Below, piece after piece: positions 15,090 through 22,942 of a stretch of 22,942 nt of DNA; position 1 is the stretch's first letter; every line of letters starts with the position of its first letter. Source of the DNA: CAZUMH01 sp964621645 (GTDB lineage Bacteria; Zhuqueibacterota; QNDG01; JAGLOF01); assembly GCA_964621645.1 (NCBI GenBank), contig CAZUMH010000052.1:1-22942 (forward strand). Direction: 5' to 3'. The translations under genes were made by a program, and so were the position numbers. The notes under the pieces were generated by a model, which saw only the letters and a list, made by a program, of their open reading frames with translations, was not told the origin of the DNA and made no database searches.

Positions 15090-16877
15090 ATGAAAAGACT
15101 CAATGAATTTTTACTCTTTCTCATGACCATACTAGCCCTGACACTTCCTCTTTCAGGTCAATCTTTCCTGACGGCAGTTACCGATCATGACATAAAGAGC
15201 GTGAAGAAGATCCTGTCAGCGGATCCGTCACGGATAGATACTGCTGATGCGGCCGGCCGCCAGGCGATCCATTTCGCCGCCAATAATGGTGATGCCGACA
15301 TGGTATCACTTCTTCTGAAATTCGGAGCCGATCCCTCCGCGGCCACCAAAGCTCATACGACCGTGCTGCATTTTGCGGCCGCCGCAGGGAACGTCCCTGT
15401 AATTAACCTGTTGCTTGAACGTCGGGTGGGCGTCGATGAAAAAAATATTCAAGGAGTCACCCCTCTTTATTTCGCAGCGATACGGGGAAAAATCGAAGCA
15501 GTCGCTGTATTATTGAAAGCCGGTTCCAGGATAGATGCCCCTGACCCGGAAGATGGAACTCCCCTGCAGGCCGCGGCCCAGGCGGGCGATCTTGCCATGG
15601 TGAAATATCTTACGGAGAACGGCGCCGATATCCTTCATCGAGACAGCATTGGGCGCACGGCACTTCATTTTGCCAGTCAGACCGATCAGAATGATCTTGT
15701 TGCCTATCTCATCGAAGCGGGACTGAAACCTCGCACACGGGATAAATATGGAAAAACCTGCCTTTTTTATGCTCTGGAAAACGGCAAAATAACGACTGTA
15801 CATTACCTATCACGGAATTCATCTTCCTTGTTCCGGACAGGGGCGAATGACGGGAGCACAACACTGCACGCTGCGCTGCTGGGAGGAAATAAAGAATGTG
15901 TACAGCTGGTCCTGCAGCACAAGATCGATCTCACGGCAAAGGATAGATACAGGCTGACGGTAATGGATTACGCGGTGAAGCAGTCTGATACCGCTCTCGT
16001 CGCTCTGCTAACAAAACGGGGAGTCCGCTCATCTAATTTGATGGATAAAAAACTGCACGGTCTTTACCCCGATAGCGATCTCCCTGGGGACAAACCCATC
16101 CTTTTCGCTCCGGGCGTGATCACGACACCGTTTGCCAATGAACGTGATATCTCCATCTCTCATGATTTCAAGGAACTATATTTTACCAGGTGGCTGACGG
16201 GAAACTGGGATATAGTGGTGATGTCCAAGTCCCCTGAGGGCTGGTCCCGGCCCGCCCCGGCGGAATTCAGCAGTCCCTGGATGGAAGCTGAGGCCTTTTT
16301 TACCCCAGATGAGCGGCAAATCTTTTTCATCTCGACCAGACCGGAGCATGGAGCAGAAGCGGGTGGAACGTGGGAGATATGGTCGGTGCAACGTAGCGGA
16401 GAAAAATGGGGAAAAGCGGAGAAACTCGATGGTGCTTTTACGGGAGGATTTTACACCACCTTTACAAAAGACGGCATTATGCACCTGACACTCGGCGGCA
16501 AAATGCAATACGCTCTGCCCGCAGCAGGCGGTTTTACCGCTCCTGTACCCCTGCCCGCTTCAGTGAACGGGAATCACGGCGGATATAACGGATTCGTCGC
16601 CCCTGATGAAAGCTACCTTATATTCTCGACGACAATACCCGGGGATGGTTTTGGTGAAGGCGATCTGTATATCACCTTCAAAACGGAAGACGGCGGCTGG
16701 ACAGCGATACGGAACATGGGATCTGCAGTAAATTCATTCGCCAGGGATTACTGCCCCGCCGTCAGCCCGGATGGGAAATACTTCTTCTTTTCCAGCAGAC
16801 GGTACGGAACGGAAGATATTTTCTGGATGAAAGCCGATATCATAGAAAAGCTGAAGAAAAAAATACTGGGAAGTTAG
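15090..16877 (+). CDS. Exported ankyrin-repeat and PD40 beta-propeller fusion protein
   Basis: A 595-residue protein. The signal peptide is about 1-24 (LALTLPLSGQS). About eight or nine ankyrin repeats cover 25-320, with the usual pattern GRQAIHFAANNGDADMVSLL, LHFAAAAGN, GTPLQAAAQAGD, GRTALHFASQTD and STTLHAALLGGN. From about 330 the protein changes to PD40/WD40-like repeats (FAPGVITTPFANERDISISHD, ELYFTRWLTGNWDI, VSPDGKYFFFSS) as in TolB-type propellers. Both halves are protein-interaction or ligand-binding scaffolds; no catalytic motif is seen. The next gene encodes a stand-alone protein related to the C-terminal half and starts 7 nt later, so the two are surely co-transcribed. Confidence 0.85.
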   Translation: MKRLNEFLLFLMTILALTLPLSGQSFLTAVTDHDIKSVKKILSADPSRIDTADAAGRQAIHFAANNGDADMVSLLLKFGADPSAATKAHTTVLHFAAAAGNVPVINLLLERRVGVDEKNIQGVTPLYFAAIRGKIEAVAVLLKAGSRIDAPDPEDGTPLQAAAQAGDLAMVKYLTENGADILHRDSIGRTALHFASQTDQNDLVAYLIEAGLKPRTRDKYGKTCLFYALENGKITTVHYLSRNSSSLFRTGANDGSTTLHAALLGGNKECVQLVLQHKIDLTAKDRYRLTVMDYAVKQSDTALVALLTKRGVRSSNLMDKKLHGLYPDSDLPGDKPILFAPGVITTPFANERDISISHDFKELYFTRWLTGNWDIVVMSKSPEGWSRPAPAEFSSPWMEAEAFFTPDERQIFFISTRPEHGAEAGGTWEIWSVQRSGEKWGKAEKLDGAFTGGFYTTFTKDGIMHLTLGGKMQYALPAAGGFTAPVPLPASVNGNHGGYNGFVAPDESYLIFSTTIPGDGFGEGDLYITFKTEDGGWTAIRNMGSAVNSFARDYCPAVSPDGKYFFFSSRRYGTEDIFWMKADIIEKLKKKILGS

Positions 16878-16884
16878 GAATCAT

Positions 16885-17829
16885 ATGCGTTCGGGTTTAT
16901 ATAGTATCGTACTTATTTTAACGCCGCTGTTATTCTGTTCCCGGAACAGTAATCCCGAGATCCCCGGTTTACCGTATTTTGGCCAGGATCCTCCGGGAAT
17001 GACGCCTGAAGTGTTCGCGCCCGGGATCATTTCCAAAACGGGGAACCACCTGCATAGCTGCGTTACTATCTCACCGGACGGCAAAGAAATTTATTTCACC
17101 TACCGGGTTTTCGAACCGGCGTTGAAGAATACCATTTTCTTTATGAAACAAAAAAGCGGTGGATGGACAAGACCTGTGGTCGCTCCTTTCTCAGGGCGGT
17201 ACGACGATGACAGCGCCGTTTTTTCACCAGATGGGAAGAGGCTCTTTTTCAGCTATTCAAGACCTATTGACAGTTCGGACGAATCAGATGATTTGAATTT
17301 TTGGTACGTAGAGAGAAAAGGAATAAAATGGAGCAAACCGGTTTATGCCGGTGACAGCTTAAATAATGATTCATGCGATTTCCGACTTTCAATAGCCCAC
17401 AACGGGACCGTCTATCTAAGTTCCGACAGAGCGTATTCAGGACGCAAGGCTTTTGATATCTTTGTGTCTGATGTTACCGACGGCAACTGTTCAATCCCGA
17501 TAAAAATGGACGACGCCGTCAACACGCCTGAGACCGAACAAATCGGTTTCGTCGCCCCCGATGAGCGCTATATCATATTTTACCGCTATGCACCTGACCA
17601 TCGTGAAGATATGGGCCTCTATATCAGCTTCAGGAAGGAGGATGGCGCCTGGACCCCGGGCAGAAACATGGGGCCGCTGTTCAATGATCCACCCGAATCG
17701 TGCACCCAGGCGGCAAGTCTCTCTCCTGATGGCGACTATATTTTCTTTTTAAGGAGATTTGAAGAAGCGATCTATTGGGTGGATGCCCGCGTTATTGATA
17801 ATTTGAGATACACTGATCTGAAAGAATAA
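16885..17829 (+). CDS. PD40 (TolB-like) beta-propeller protein, probable lipoprotein
   Basis: A 314-residue exported protein. The N-terminal hydrophobic stretch ends at TPLLFC (Cys18), a possible though non-canonical lipobox because Phe precedes the Cys. The mature part begins with the family opening GLPYFGQDPPGMTPEVFAPG. It then has PD40 blades with the repeating S-P-D-G-K-x-h-x-F motif (ISPDGKEIYFTY, FSPDGKRLFFSY, VAPDERYIIFYR, LSPDGDYIFFLR). It probably binds a surface ligand or partner; no enzyme motif is visible. It resembles the C-terminal half of the preceding gene and probably arose by duplication. The ribosome site is AGGA 5 nt before ATG. Its stop lies 8 bp from the stop of the convergent reductase gene, with no terminator visible between them. 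Confidence 0.8.
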   Translation: MRSGLYSIVLILTPLLFCSRNSNPEIPGLPYFGQDPPGMTPEVFAPGIISKTGNHLHSCVTISPDGKEIYFTYRVFEPALKNTIFFMKQKSGGWTRPVVAPFSGRYDDDSAVFSPDGKRLFFSYSRPIDSSDESDDLNFWYVERKGIKWSKPVYAGDSLNNDSCDFRLSIAHNGTVYLSSDRAYSGRKAFDIFVSDVTDGNCSIPIKMDDAVNTPETEQIGFVAPDERYIIFYRYAPDHREDMGLYISFRKEDGAWTPGRNMGPLFNDPPESCTQAASLSPDGDYIFFLRRFEEAIYWVDARVIDNLRYTDLKE

Positions 17830-17837
17830 TGACGGCA

Positions 17838-18860
17838 TCATCTTTCCAGGAGCAGGCCCAGATTCCTTTCTTGGGCTCGCCACAGCACCAGGGCCGCTGC
17901 CGCCAGATCCTGCACCGCATTACCAACAGACTTAAACAGTGTTATTGACCGGGGATTCTCACGGCCCTGGATCAGTCCTGCCGCCACTTCTCCGATCTCT
18001 CCCCGGATGTGCTTCTCCCCTATCAGCCCCAGCTGGATTGGTCTCAGGATGTCCCCCGGTTCTCTCAGACAGGCCTCCCGCTGATCCACAAAAAGTGCTG
18101 AACGGGCCACGGTTTTCGGGGGAATCTCAATCATCTCTGGTGTATACCCTCCCACCGCGTTGATATGAGTCCCGGGACTAATATCGCCCTCCCGGAAAAC
18201 CGGCTCTCTTGCCGGCGTCACGCTGCTGATGACATCCGCGTCCCTGATTCCCTCGATACATTTTATGGGAACGACCTCCAGGTCCAGCTTCTTCCCCATC
18301 TCGGCGGCGAAGGCTACCGCCCTTTCAGGGACGATATCGAAAATCAATGCTTTCCTGATGGGTCGCACGGCGGCGATCGCCTCGAGCTGCGTTCGGCCCT
18401 GGGGGCCGGCGCCGATCACGGCCGCCACCGAACTTTCCGGCCGGGAGAGCAGTTCCGTGGCCAAACCCGCGGCAGCTCCGGTACGTATGGCTGTGAGATG
18501 CTCTCCATCCATCACAGCCAGCGGTCTGCCGTTATCGGCATCGAAGACGGTGACCAGGGCGTCGGTCATGGGCATCCCCCGGTCGGGATTATTTTTGTAA
18601 AGAGTGACTACTTTCAGACCTAAAAATCCACTTTCGGGAAGATACACCGGCATGAAGAGGGTATTGCCGTCGACGTTTGGAATAGAGACGCGGAGACGCT
18701 GCGGCACCTGCGCCTGTCCCGATGACAGCTGGATAAAGGCTCTCCGCATGGCCTCGATGGCTTCGGGCATGGTAATACAGGAAGCCACATCGGACGCGGA
18801 CAGATATCGCAGGGGGGCGCGGCGGCCTGAGTCTTTTCTATCTGAGGATGAATCCTTCAC
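17838..18860 (-). CDS. Ornithine cyclodeaminase/mu-crystallin family, probable delta-1-pyrroline-2-carboxylate reductase
   Basis: A 340-residue NAD(P)H-dependent cytoplasmic enzyme. The ornithine cyclodeaminase fold is clear: LRYLSASDVASCITMPEAIEAM at the N-terminus (split over about 17-38), LGLKVVTLY with Lys83, DGEHLTAIRTGAAAG (118-132) and a Rossmann loop IGAGPQG (149-155), later NAVGGYTPEM and VGNAVQDLAAA. The family includes ornithine cyclodeaminase, alanine dehydrogenase and pyrroline-2-carboxylate reductase (LhpI). The gene upstream makes pyrroline-2-carboxylate, so reduction to L-proline is the best inference. The start is GTG at 18860 with GGAGG 9 nt upstream. It overlaps the 3' end of the dehydratase gene by 23 bp, indicating translational coupling. 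Confidence 0.82.
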   Translation of the reverse strand: MKDSSSDRKDSGRRAPLRYLSASDVASCITMPEAIEAMRRAFIQLSSGQAQVPQRLRVSIPNVDGNTLFMPVYLPESGFLGLKVVTLYKNNPDRGMPMTDALVTVFDADNGRPLAVMDGEHLTAIRTGAAAGLATELLSRPESSVAAVIGAGPQGRTQLEAIAAVRPIRKALIFDIVPERAVAFAAEMGKKLDLEVVPIKCIEGIRDADVISSVTPAREPVFREGDISPGTHINAVGGYTPEMIEIPPKTVARSALFVDQREACLREPGDILRPIQLGLIGEKHIRGEIGEVAAGLIQGRENPRSITLFKSVGNAVQDLAAAALVLWRAQERNLGLLLER

Positions 18861-19899
18861 GCAGGGGATCCTCCGGATCTATGGCGAAATAGTTTCTGCC
18901 GGTGATGTACGCCATGCCGGTGACTTCTGGGATTACAGCCTTATGTTCTCCGAAGGTGACGGTCTCCTTTATCCTTCCGGTGAACGTCGTGCCGATGATA
19001 CTTTCTATAATCATAGGTTCATCGATCCCGATTTCGCCGCGGGCATGGTGCAGGGCCATGCGGGCGCTCACTCCCGTACCAGTGGGACTGCGGTCCACCT
19101 CTCCCTCGGCAAAGACACAGACGTTGCGGCTGTGCGCCCGGGTGGAATGAGGCGCTTCGATAAATATAGTTCCATAAAGAAAGTTCAGGTCTTCCTCGAA
19201 GGGATGCCGGATCTCTTCCCGGGCCGCCACCGCTCTTTTTATTGCCATCCCCTTTTCGATGATCTCACGAAAATGTTCCGGACCGAGTTCAAGCCCGACA
19301 TCCTGGGCTTGGACAAAGGCATAAAAAGCCCCTCCGAAGGCAATATCATAACGTATATCACCCAGACCCGGGATCTCGACCTTCCCATCCTGTACCAGGA
19401 CAAAAGAAGGCACATTACAGAAGCGTACTTCCTCAATCCGGTTCTCCCGCCAGAGAGCCTCTCCTCTGACCAGACCGGCCGGAGTGTCGATACCGATCGC
19501 GGTGACCGGGTCCCGGCGTTCCGCCAGACCCAGCTCCGCCGCCGCCCTGGTCAGCGCCAGGATGGCATGGCCGCACATAGTGCTGTACCCTTCGTTGTGC
19601 AGGAAGAAGACGCCGAAATCAGCCTCAGGTGAAACGGGTTCGGTGAGTATACACCCGTACATATCGGCGTGCCCCCGGGGTTCCCACATCAGGGCAGTGC
19701 GCAGCCAGTCCAGATTTTCTTTCATAAAGCGGCGTTTCTGAAGGATGGTCCCGCCCGGGATCTCCGGCAAACCGTCGATAATGATGCGAAGCGGTTCTCC
19801 GGCTGTATGCATGTCCAGGGTGGTAATATGTTTCCATCCGGAGGGAAACCACCAGTCACGCAGATTCCGCAATCCATCCTTAAAAGGAGCCTGTTTCAT
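18838..19899 (-). CDS. Proline racemase family, probable trans-3-hydroxy-L-proline dehydratase
   Basis: A 353-residue cytoplasmic enzyme. The proline racemase fold shows in DMHTAGEPLRII, the MWEPRGHADMYG region, YSTMCGHAI with catalytic C109, and DRSPTGTGVSAR with T273. Racemases and 4-hydroxyproline epimerases have Cys in the second motif (SPCGTG). Thr at this position is the mark of trans-3-hydroxy-L-proline dehydratases, including the human L3HYPDH enzyme. The predicted reaction is trans-3-hydroxy-L-proline to delta-1-pyrroline-2-carboxylate plus water. The downstream, overlapping gene encodes the reductase that would make L-proline from this. The start ATG has a GGAAGGA-type site upstream. 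The gene follows the M64 peptidase gene by 35 nt. Confidence 0.87.
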   Translation of the reverse strand: MKQAPFKDGLRNLRDWWFPSGWKHITTLDMHTAGEPLRIIIDGLPEIPGGTILQKRRFMKENLDWLRTALMWEPRGHADMYGCILTEPVSPEADFGVFFLHNEGYSTMCGHAILALTRAAAELGLAERRDPVTAIGIDTPAGLVRGEALWRENRIEEVRFCNVPSFVLVQDGKVEIPGLGDIRYDIAFGGAFYAFVQAQDVGLELGPEHFREIIEKGMAIKRAVAAREEIRHPFEEDLNFLYGTIFIEAPHSTRAHSRNVCVFAEGEVDRSPTGTGVSARMALHHARGEIGIDEPMIIESIIGTTFTGRIKETVTFGEHKAVIPEVTGMAYITGRNYFAIDPEDPLREGFILR

Positions 19900-19934
19900 T
19901 ACTTTCCGTCCTTCCAGGGATCCTGAAGGAGACG

Positions 19935-21383
19935 TTACTTGCAGTAGAAGTTTATCATCCGTTCAATGGCCCGCTGGCACACCTTGCAGAAATGGTCCTT
20001 GCTGTTGGAAAACATCAGACATTCGATCTCGGGACGATAGAGGCCCCTGGAGGAATAGCCGGCGCCCTCGAACGCTCCCACTCTGCCCTCGTAACGCTCC
20101 AGGTTTTCCTGGCGCACCGCGCTTATCTTGGCGTACAGGACCTGGATTTTCTTTCTGACGCTTTCCATTTCCTCCATCTTGCCGGACGCTTTCAACGCCG
20201 CCATCTGATGCCGCAAAGAATCCGCCTCCGTCTGCATGGCTTCAACCTCTTCTTTTCCCCAGTCGGTGGGTATGCCGATACCGGGGCTGAGCATATCTTT
20301 CCATTTCACATTCTTCGGATCCAGAAGGGCGGTGATATTAGGCTCGGCCGGTTCCACTCCCTTGGGATAAAACTCGTTGTAGGCCACATCTGACGTGTAG
20401 TATTCATCAGCCAGCCCCGCAAAAGAGTGGCCGAATTCATGCACAAAGACCTTGGTGCTCCGCTCGTTATCCACAGTGGAAAGGCCGTAGAAATTGTAAA
20501 TGCCGCCGCCGCCGTAGCGGTCGCTGTTCACCATGATCACGATGGCGTCGTAAGGGACAGCCGCAGCAATATTGCGGAAGGTTCTGTTGTCTTCGGTGAG
20601 CAGATACCGGGAGATGCCGAAGGCGTTGAAAGAGCCGTTTACCGCGCTGTTGACGAAAATCCCTTTCCTCGGCTCATCCACGCCACTCTGGCTGGAAGCG
20701 ACAAAGAGGCCGTAGACGTTGAAATCTTTCCGGTGTTTGCTGTAGGGAGCGTAGGAGAAGAGTACCTTTATGAAGCGGTCCACATCCTTTGTAAATTTAT
20801 CATATTCATCTGCTTTGTACCCCTCAGCGATCCAGGCCAAGTCAACAGAGGAGTGTGGATCACCGTTTTCCAAAGCGCGATAGACACGGACTCCCGCCGG
20901 AGCACCCTCTTTACGCACCTGAATCGATTCCGGATCGATCTCCTGGACAAAAATGGGGTGATAGATATTGTGACGATCTCCCCGTTCCAGGACGAAGCGG
21001 ACCGGATTTCTCGGCACCGGGAAGAGCGCGGAATGATGATAGGTCCGTTTTATTCCCTTCAGTGCGGGGTCCGTTGTCTTGTATTCGCTGAAAACACAGT
21101 CGAAGCCCCGGGAGAAAATCAGTTTATTGGAGGGAACATCATACACCTTGATAAAATAGGCGCCTTTGATGAAATCATCGATCAGGTGGTGAGGATCGCC
21201 GGCCCAGGCACCCTGGCGATAGATCTCATCCAGAGTGACAGTTTCATCCTGAGCGTCTCCGGTCAGGTAAAAATCAACCCGCATGGTTTCATCGAGATAG
21301 TAGCGGTCAAAATCCCCCTTGTCCTGCGTCCAGGCCAGAAGGGGCAGAAGGATGCAAACGAATACAACGATCCATTTCTTCAT
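19935..21383 (-). CDS. Secreted M64-family zinc metallopeptidase
   Basis: A 482-residue exported peptidase. The signal peptide is about 1-19 (ending LLAWTQ). An N-terminal M64_N-like beta domain precedes the catalytic domain, which starts near DLAWIAEGYKADEYDKF. The zinc motif H315-E316-x2-H319-x6-D326 (HEFGHSFAGLADEY) is complete and matches peptidase family M64 (the IgA-peptidase group). A basic and acidic helical insert (about 375-440, EEVEAMQTEADSLRHQM, probably coiled coil) precedes the conserved end ECLMFSN, FCKVCQRAIE, with cysteines typical of the family. AGAGGG lies 6 nt before the ATG. The gene sits between an Xaa-Pro aminopeptidase and a hydroxyproline dehydratase, which suggests attack on proline-rich proteins. 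Confidence 0.88.
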   Translation of the reverse strand: MKKWIVVFVCILLPLLAWTQDKGDFDRYYLDETMRVDFYLTGDAQDETVTLDEIYRQGAWAGDPHHLIDDFIKGAYFIKVYDVPSNKLIFSRGFDCVFSEYKTTDPALKGIKRTYHHSALFPVPRNPVRFVLERGDRHNIYHPIFVQEIDPESIQVRKEGAPAGVRVYRALENGDPHSSVDLAWIAEGYKADEYDKFTKDVDRFIKVLFSYAPYSKHRKDFNVYGLFVASSQSGVDEPRKGIFVNSAVNGSFNAFGISRYLLTEDNRTFRNIAAAVPYDAIVIMVNSDRYGGGGIYNFYGLSTVDNERSTKVFVHEFGHSFAGLADEYYTSDVAYNEFYPKGVEPAEPNITALLDPKNVKWKDMLSPGIGIPTDWGKEEVEAMQTEADSLRHQMAALKASGKMEEMESVRKKIQVLYAKISAVRQENLERYEGRVGAFEGAGYSSRGLYRPEIECLMFSNSKDHFCKVCQRAIERMINFYCK

Positions 21384-21424
21384 GGTATACCCTCTTTATT
21401 TTTCTTCAGTCGGAAGCTGGGGTA

Positions 21425-22813
21425 TTATCCCCGGCACCATTCCTCGATTTCTTCCACGGTTTTGGCAATGGGTTTTCCCAATACCCGGTGTCCCTCCGGT
21501 GTGATCAGCACATCATCCTCAATGCGGATACCGCCGAAACCGCGAAATGCTTCCACTTTATTATAGTTGATAAAATCGATATGCATCTTTTCCGACTTCC
21601 ATTTATCGATAAGTTCCGGAATAAAGTAAATCCCCGGCTCGACCGTTACGACATATCCGGGTTCGTATTCCCTGGCCATGCGCAGGTAGGCCAGTCCAAA
21701 CTGATCGCTGCGTTCGTCCATTGGACCGTACCCTACATAGTCCTCTCCCAGGCCTTCCATGTCGTGAACATCCAGTCCCAGCATATGCCCCAGGCCGTGA
21801 GGCATAAATAAGGCATGGGCGCCCGCCTGTACCGCCTCTTCCGTGTCACCCTGCATCAATCCCATACCCTTCAAACCCTCGGTAATCACCCGGGCCGAGT
21901 GCAGATGCGCCTCCCGGTTGGTCACACCCGGTTTCATCATTGAGATGGCTTCGAGCTGGGAGTCAAGCACGATCTGGTAGATCTCCTTCTGCTCCAGAAT
22001 GAAGGTTCCGTTGACCGGAAAAGTTCTGGTAATATCACTGGCGTAGTTCTCCGGAGATTCGGCACCGGAGTCCAGCACCAGAAGATCGCCTTCATTCATG
22101 ATGTTGTCATGGTGATGATTGTGCAAAGTTTCGCCGTGCACGGAAAATATTATGGGAAAAGACGGATAGCTGCCGCGGGAGAGGATCAGCCCTTCCAGAG
22201 CACCGCAGACCTCCTGCTCAACGAGACCGGGCTTGGAAATTTTCATGGCCAGCTTATAGCAATTATAGCTTATACTCAAAGCCTTTTCTATTTCTTTTAT
22301 TTCTTCTTCTGACTTTATATTGCGCTGGGCTACAACCGCCTTGATAAGCTCGCTGGATGTTTTATTGTTTACTTCCTCCGCGGCACTGCCCACCAGACCG
22401 GCCACTTTGATGGTCGTGGTGCCCCGGTACTGAGGTAAATAGTGCACCTTTCTTTTATCAGCCAGAGCCTTTTTAATCATGGGCTCGAGTTCCCCTGTGG
22501 GCTTCACCCGGTTCACGGCCGTCTTTTTCCCCTTTTTTCTGATCGTCTCCTGCGGTCCCATCCAGATGATATCATCGACATCCACATCGTCTCCGAAAAG
22601 GATGGATTCGCCCGAATCAGCGTCTACCACTCCGATCAGGCCTGGATCCGGATTTCCGAAATAGTAAAGAAAGCTGCTGTCCTGGCGGAAATGGTACGGA
22701 TTGCCGGGATAATTCATGGCACTCTCATCATTGCCGAGCAGAAGGATAAGGCCCGAATTCACTCTCTTCGCCAACTCCTCCCTTCTCTTTGCATAGATTG
22801 CCGCATCAAACAT
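21425..22813 (-). CDS. pepP: Xaa-Pro aminopeptidase (M24B, aminopeptidase P type)
   Basis: A 462-residue peptidase that removes an N-terminal residue preceding proline. The N-terminal creatinase-like domain (about 1-165; PYHFRQDSSFLYYFG) is followed by the pita-bread catalytic domain. All five ligands of the dinuclear metal site are present: D248 (LDSGAE), D260 (SDITRTFP), H343 (PHGLGHMLGLDVHD), E392 (TVEPGIY) and E432 (RIEDDV). There is no signal peptide, so it acts in the cytoplasm on imported peptides. The ATG at 22813 has GGAGG 6 nt upstream; the TTG just before it is less likely. It is the first visible gene of the minus-strand peptidase and hydroxyproline unit, 41 nt before the M64 gene. 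Confidence 0.9.
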   Translation of the reverse strand: MFDAAIYAKRREELAKRVNSGLILLLGNDESAMNYPGNPYHFRQDSSFLYYFGNPDPGLIGVVDADSGESILFGDDVDVDDIIWMGPQETIRKKGKKTAVNRVKPTGELEPMIKKALADKRKVHYLPQYRGTTTIKVAGLVGSAAEEVNNKTSSELIKAVVAQRNIKSEEEIKEIEKALSISYNCYKLAMKISKPGLVEQEVCGALEGLILSRGSYPSFPIIFSVHGETLHNHHHDNIMNEGDLLVLDSGAESPENYASDITRTFPVNGTFILEQKEIYQIVLDSQLEAISMMKPGVTNREAHLHSARVITEGLKGMGLMQGDTEEAVQAGAHALFMPHGLGHMLGLDVHDMEGLGEDYVGYGPMDERSDQFGLAYLRMAREYEPGYVVTVEPGIYFIPELIDKWKSEKMHIDFINYNKVEAFRGFGGIRIEDDVLITPEGHRVLGKPIAKTVEEIEEWCRG

Positions 22814-22835
22814 CAATATCCTCCTGTCTGCTTGG

Positions 22836-22864
22836 CAACTCCCCGCTATGACAGTGGGGAGTTG
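22836..22864 (-). other. Perfect hairpin in the leader of the pepP gene
   Basis: CAACTCCCC (22836-22844) and GGGGAGTTG (22856-22864) form a 9-bp stem with an 11-nt loop, about 22 nt before the pepP start codon. No T run follows on either strand, so it is not a standard terminator. It could act as an mRNA-stabilising structure or an operator. Confidence 0.5.
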
Positions 22865-22942
22865 TACGAAGTATTTATCTCTGACCTTCCTTTTCGCTCT
22901 ATCAGAAAAGAGCTTGGCAAATACATAAGATACTGGTGGAAG

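Noticed and set aside
14950..17000. Shared GLPYFG string in the SGNH lipoprotein and the PD40 protein
   Set aside because: Only six residues match, in different structural contexts; probably chance.
20427..21566. Long plus-strand open frame (379 codons) opposite the M64 peptidase and the end of pepP
   Set aside because: It is antisense to two well-supported genes, has no ribosome site and its translation shows no recognisable domain; it is a shadow of codon bias.

Overview
The window is about 23 kb of bacterial chromosome. It has roughly balanced base composition, strong GGAGG-type ribosome binding sites, and tightly packed genes on both strands. It probably comes from an anaerobic or facultative heterotroph of the FCB group or a neighbouring candidate phylum. 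The evidence is a secreted enzyme with a C-terminal Por/T9SS-type sorting module, an outer-membrane DUF5916 protein, several PD40 proteins and lipoproteins, and anaerobe-type iron-sulfur proteins. This placement is an inference. No rRNA, tRNA or CRISPR array was seen.

Left part (1-5455), redox and regulation. A MarR regulator precedes a large FAD/iron-sulfur oxidase on the minus strand. A textbook -35/-10 promoter carries a near-perfect palindrome over its -10. The oxidase runs off the left edge and has an in-frame UGA exactly where the fourth cysteine of its second 4Fe-4S motif should be. Family-like sequence stays open after it, so this is a selenocysteine candidate and the most interesting signal here. 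Next come a two-cluster ferredoxin-like protein and, divergent from it, a Crp/Fnr regulator. A TTGAT-N4-GTCAA box lies between them, and a CPA2-type antiporter follows the regulator.

Middle part (5456-17829), envelope and secreted proteins. A DUF5916 beta-barrel protein ends at a clear terminator. A minus-strand run then holds an NAD synthase-like ATP pyrophosphatase, a secreted YtcJ-type amidohydrolase with a sorting domain, and a YdeI-family protein. A short intergenic island carries a truncated insertion-sequence transposase gene. A plus-strand run follows: an esterase-fold protein that has lost its nucleophile serine, an SGNH-hydrolase lipoprotein, an ankyrin-PD40 fusion, and a stand-alone PD40 protein.

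Right part (17838-22813), a compact four-gene minus-strand operon: Xaa-Pro aminopeptidase, secreted M64 metallopeptidase, trans-3-hydroxy-L-proline dehydratase and an ornithine cyclodeaminase-family reductase. Together these suggest use of collagen-like, (hydroxy)proline-rich peptides, ending in L-proline.
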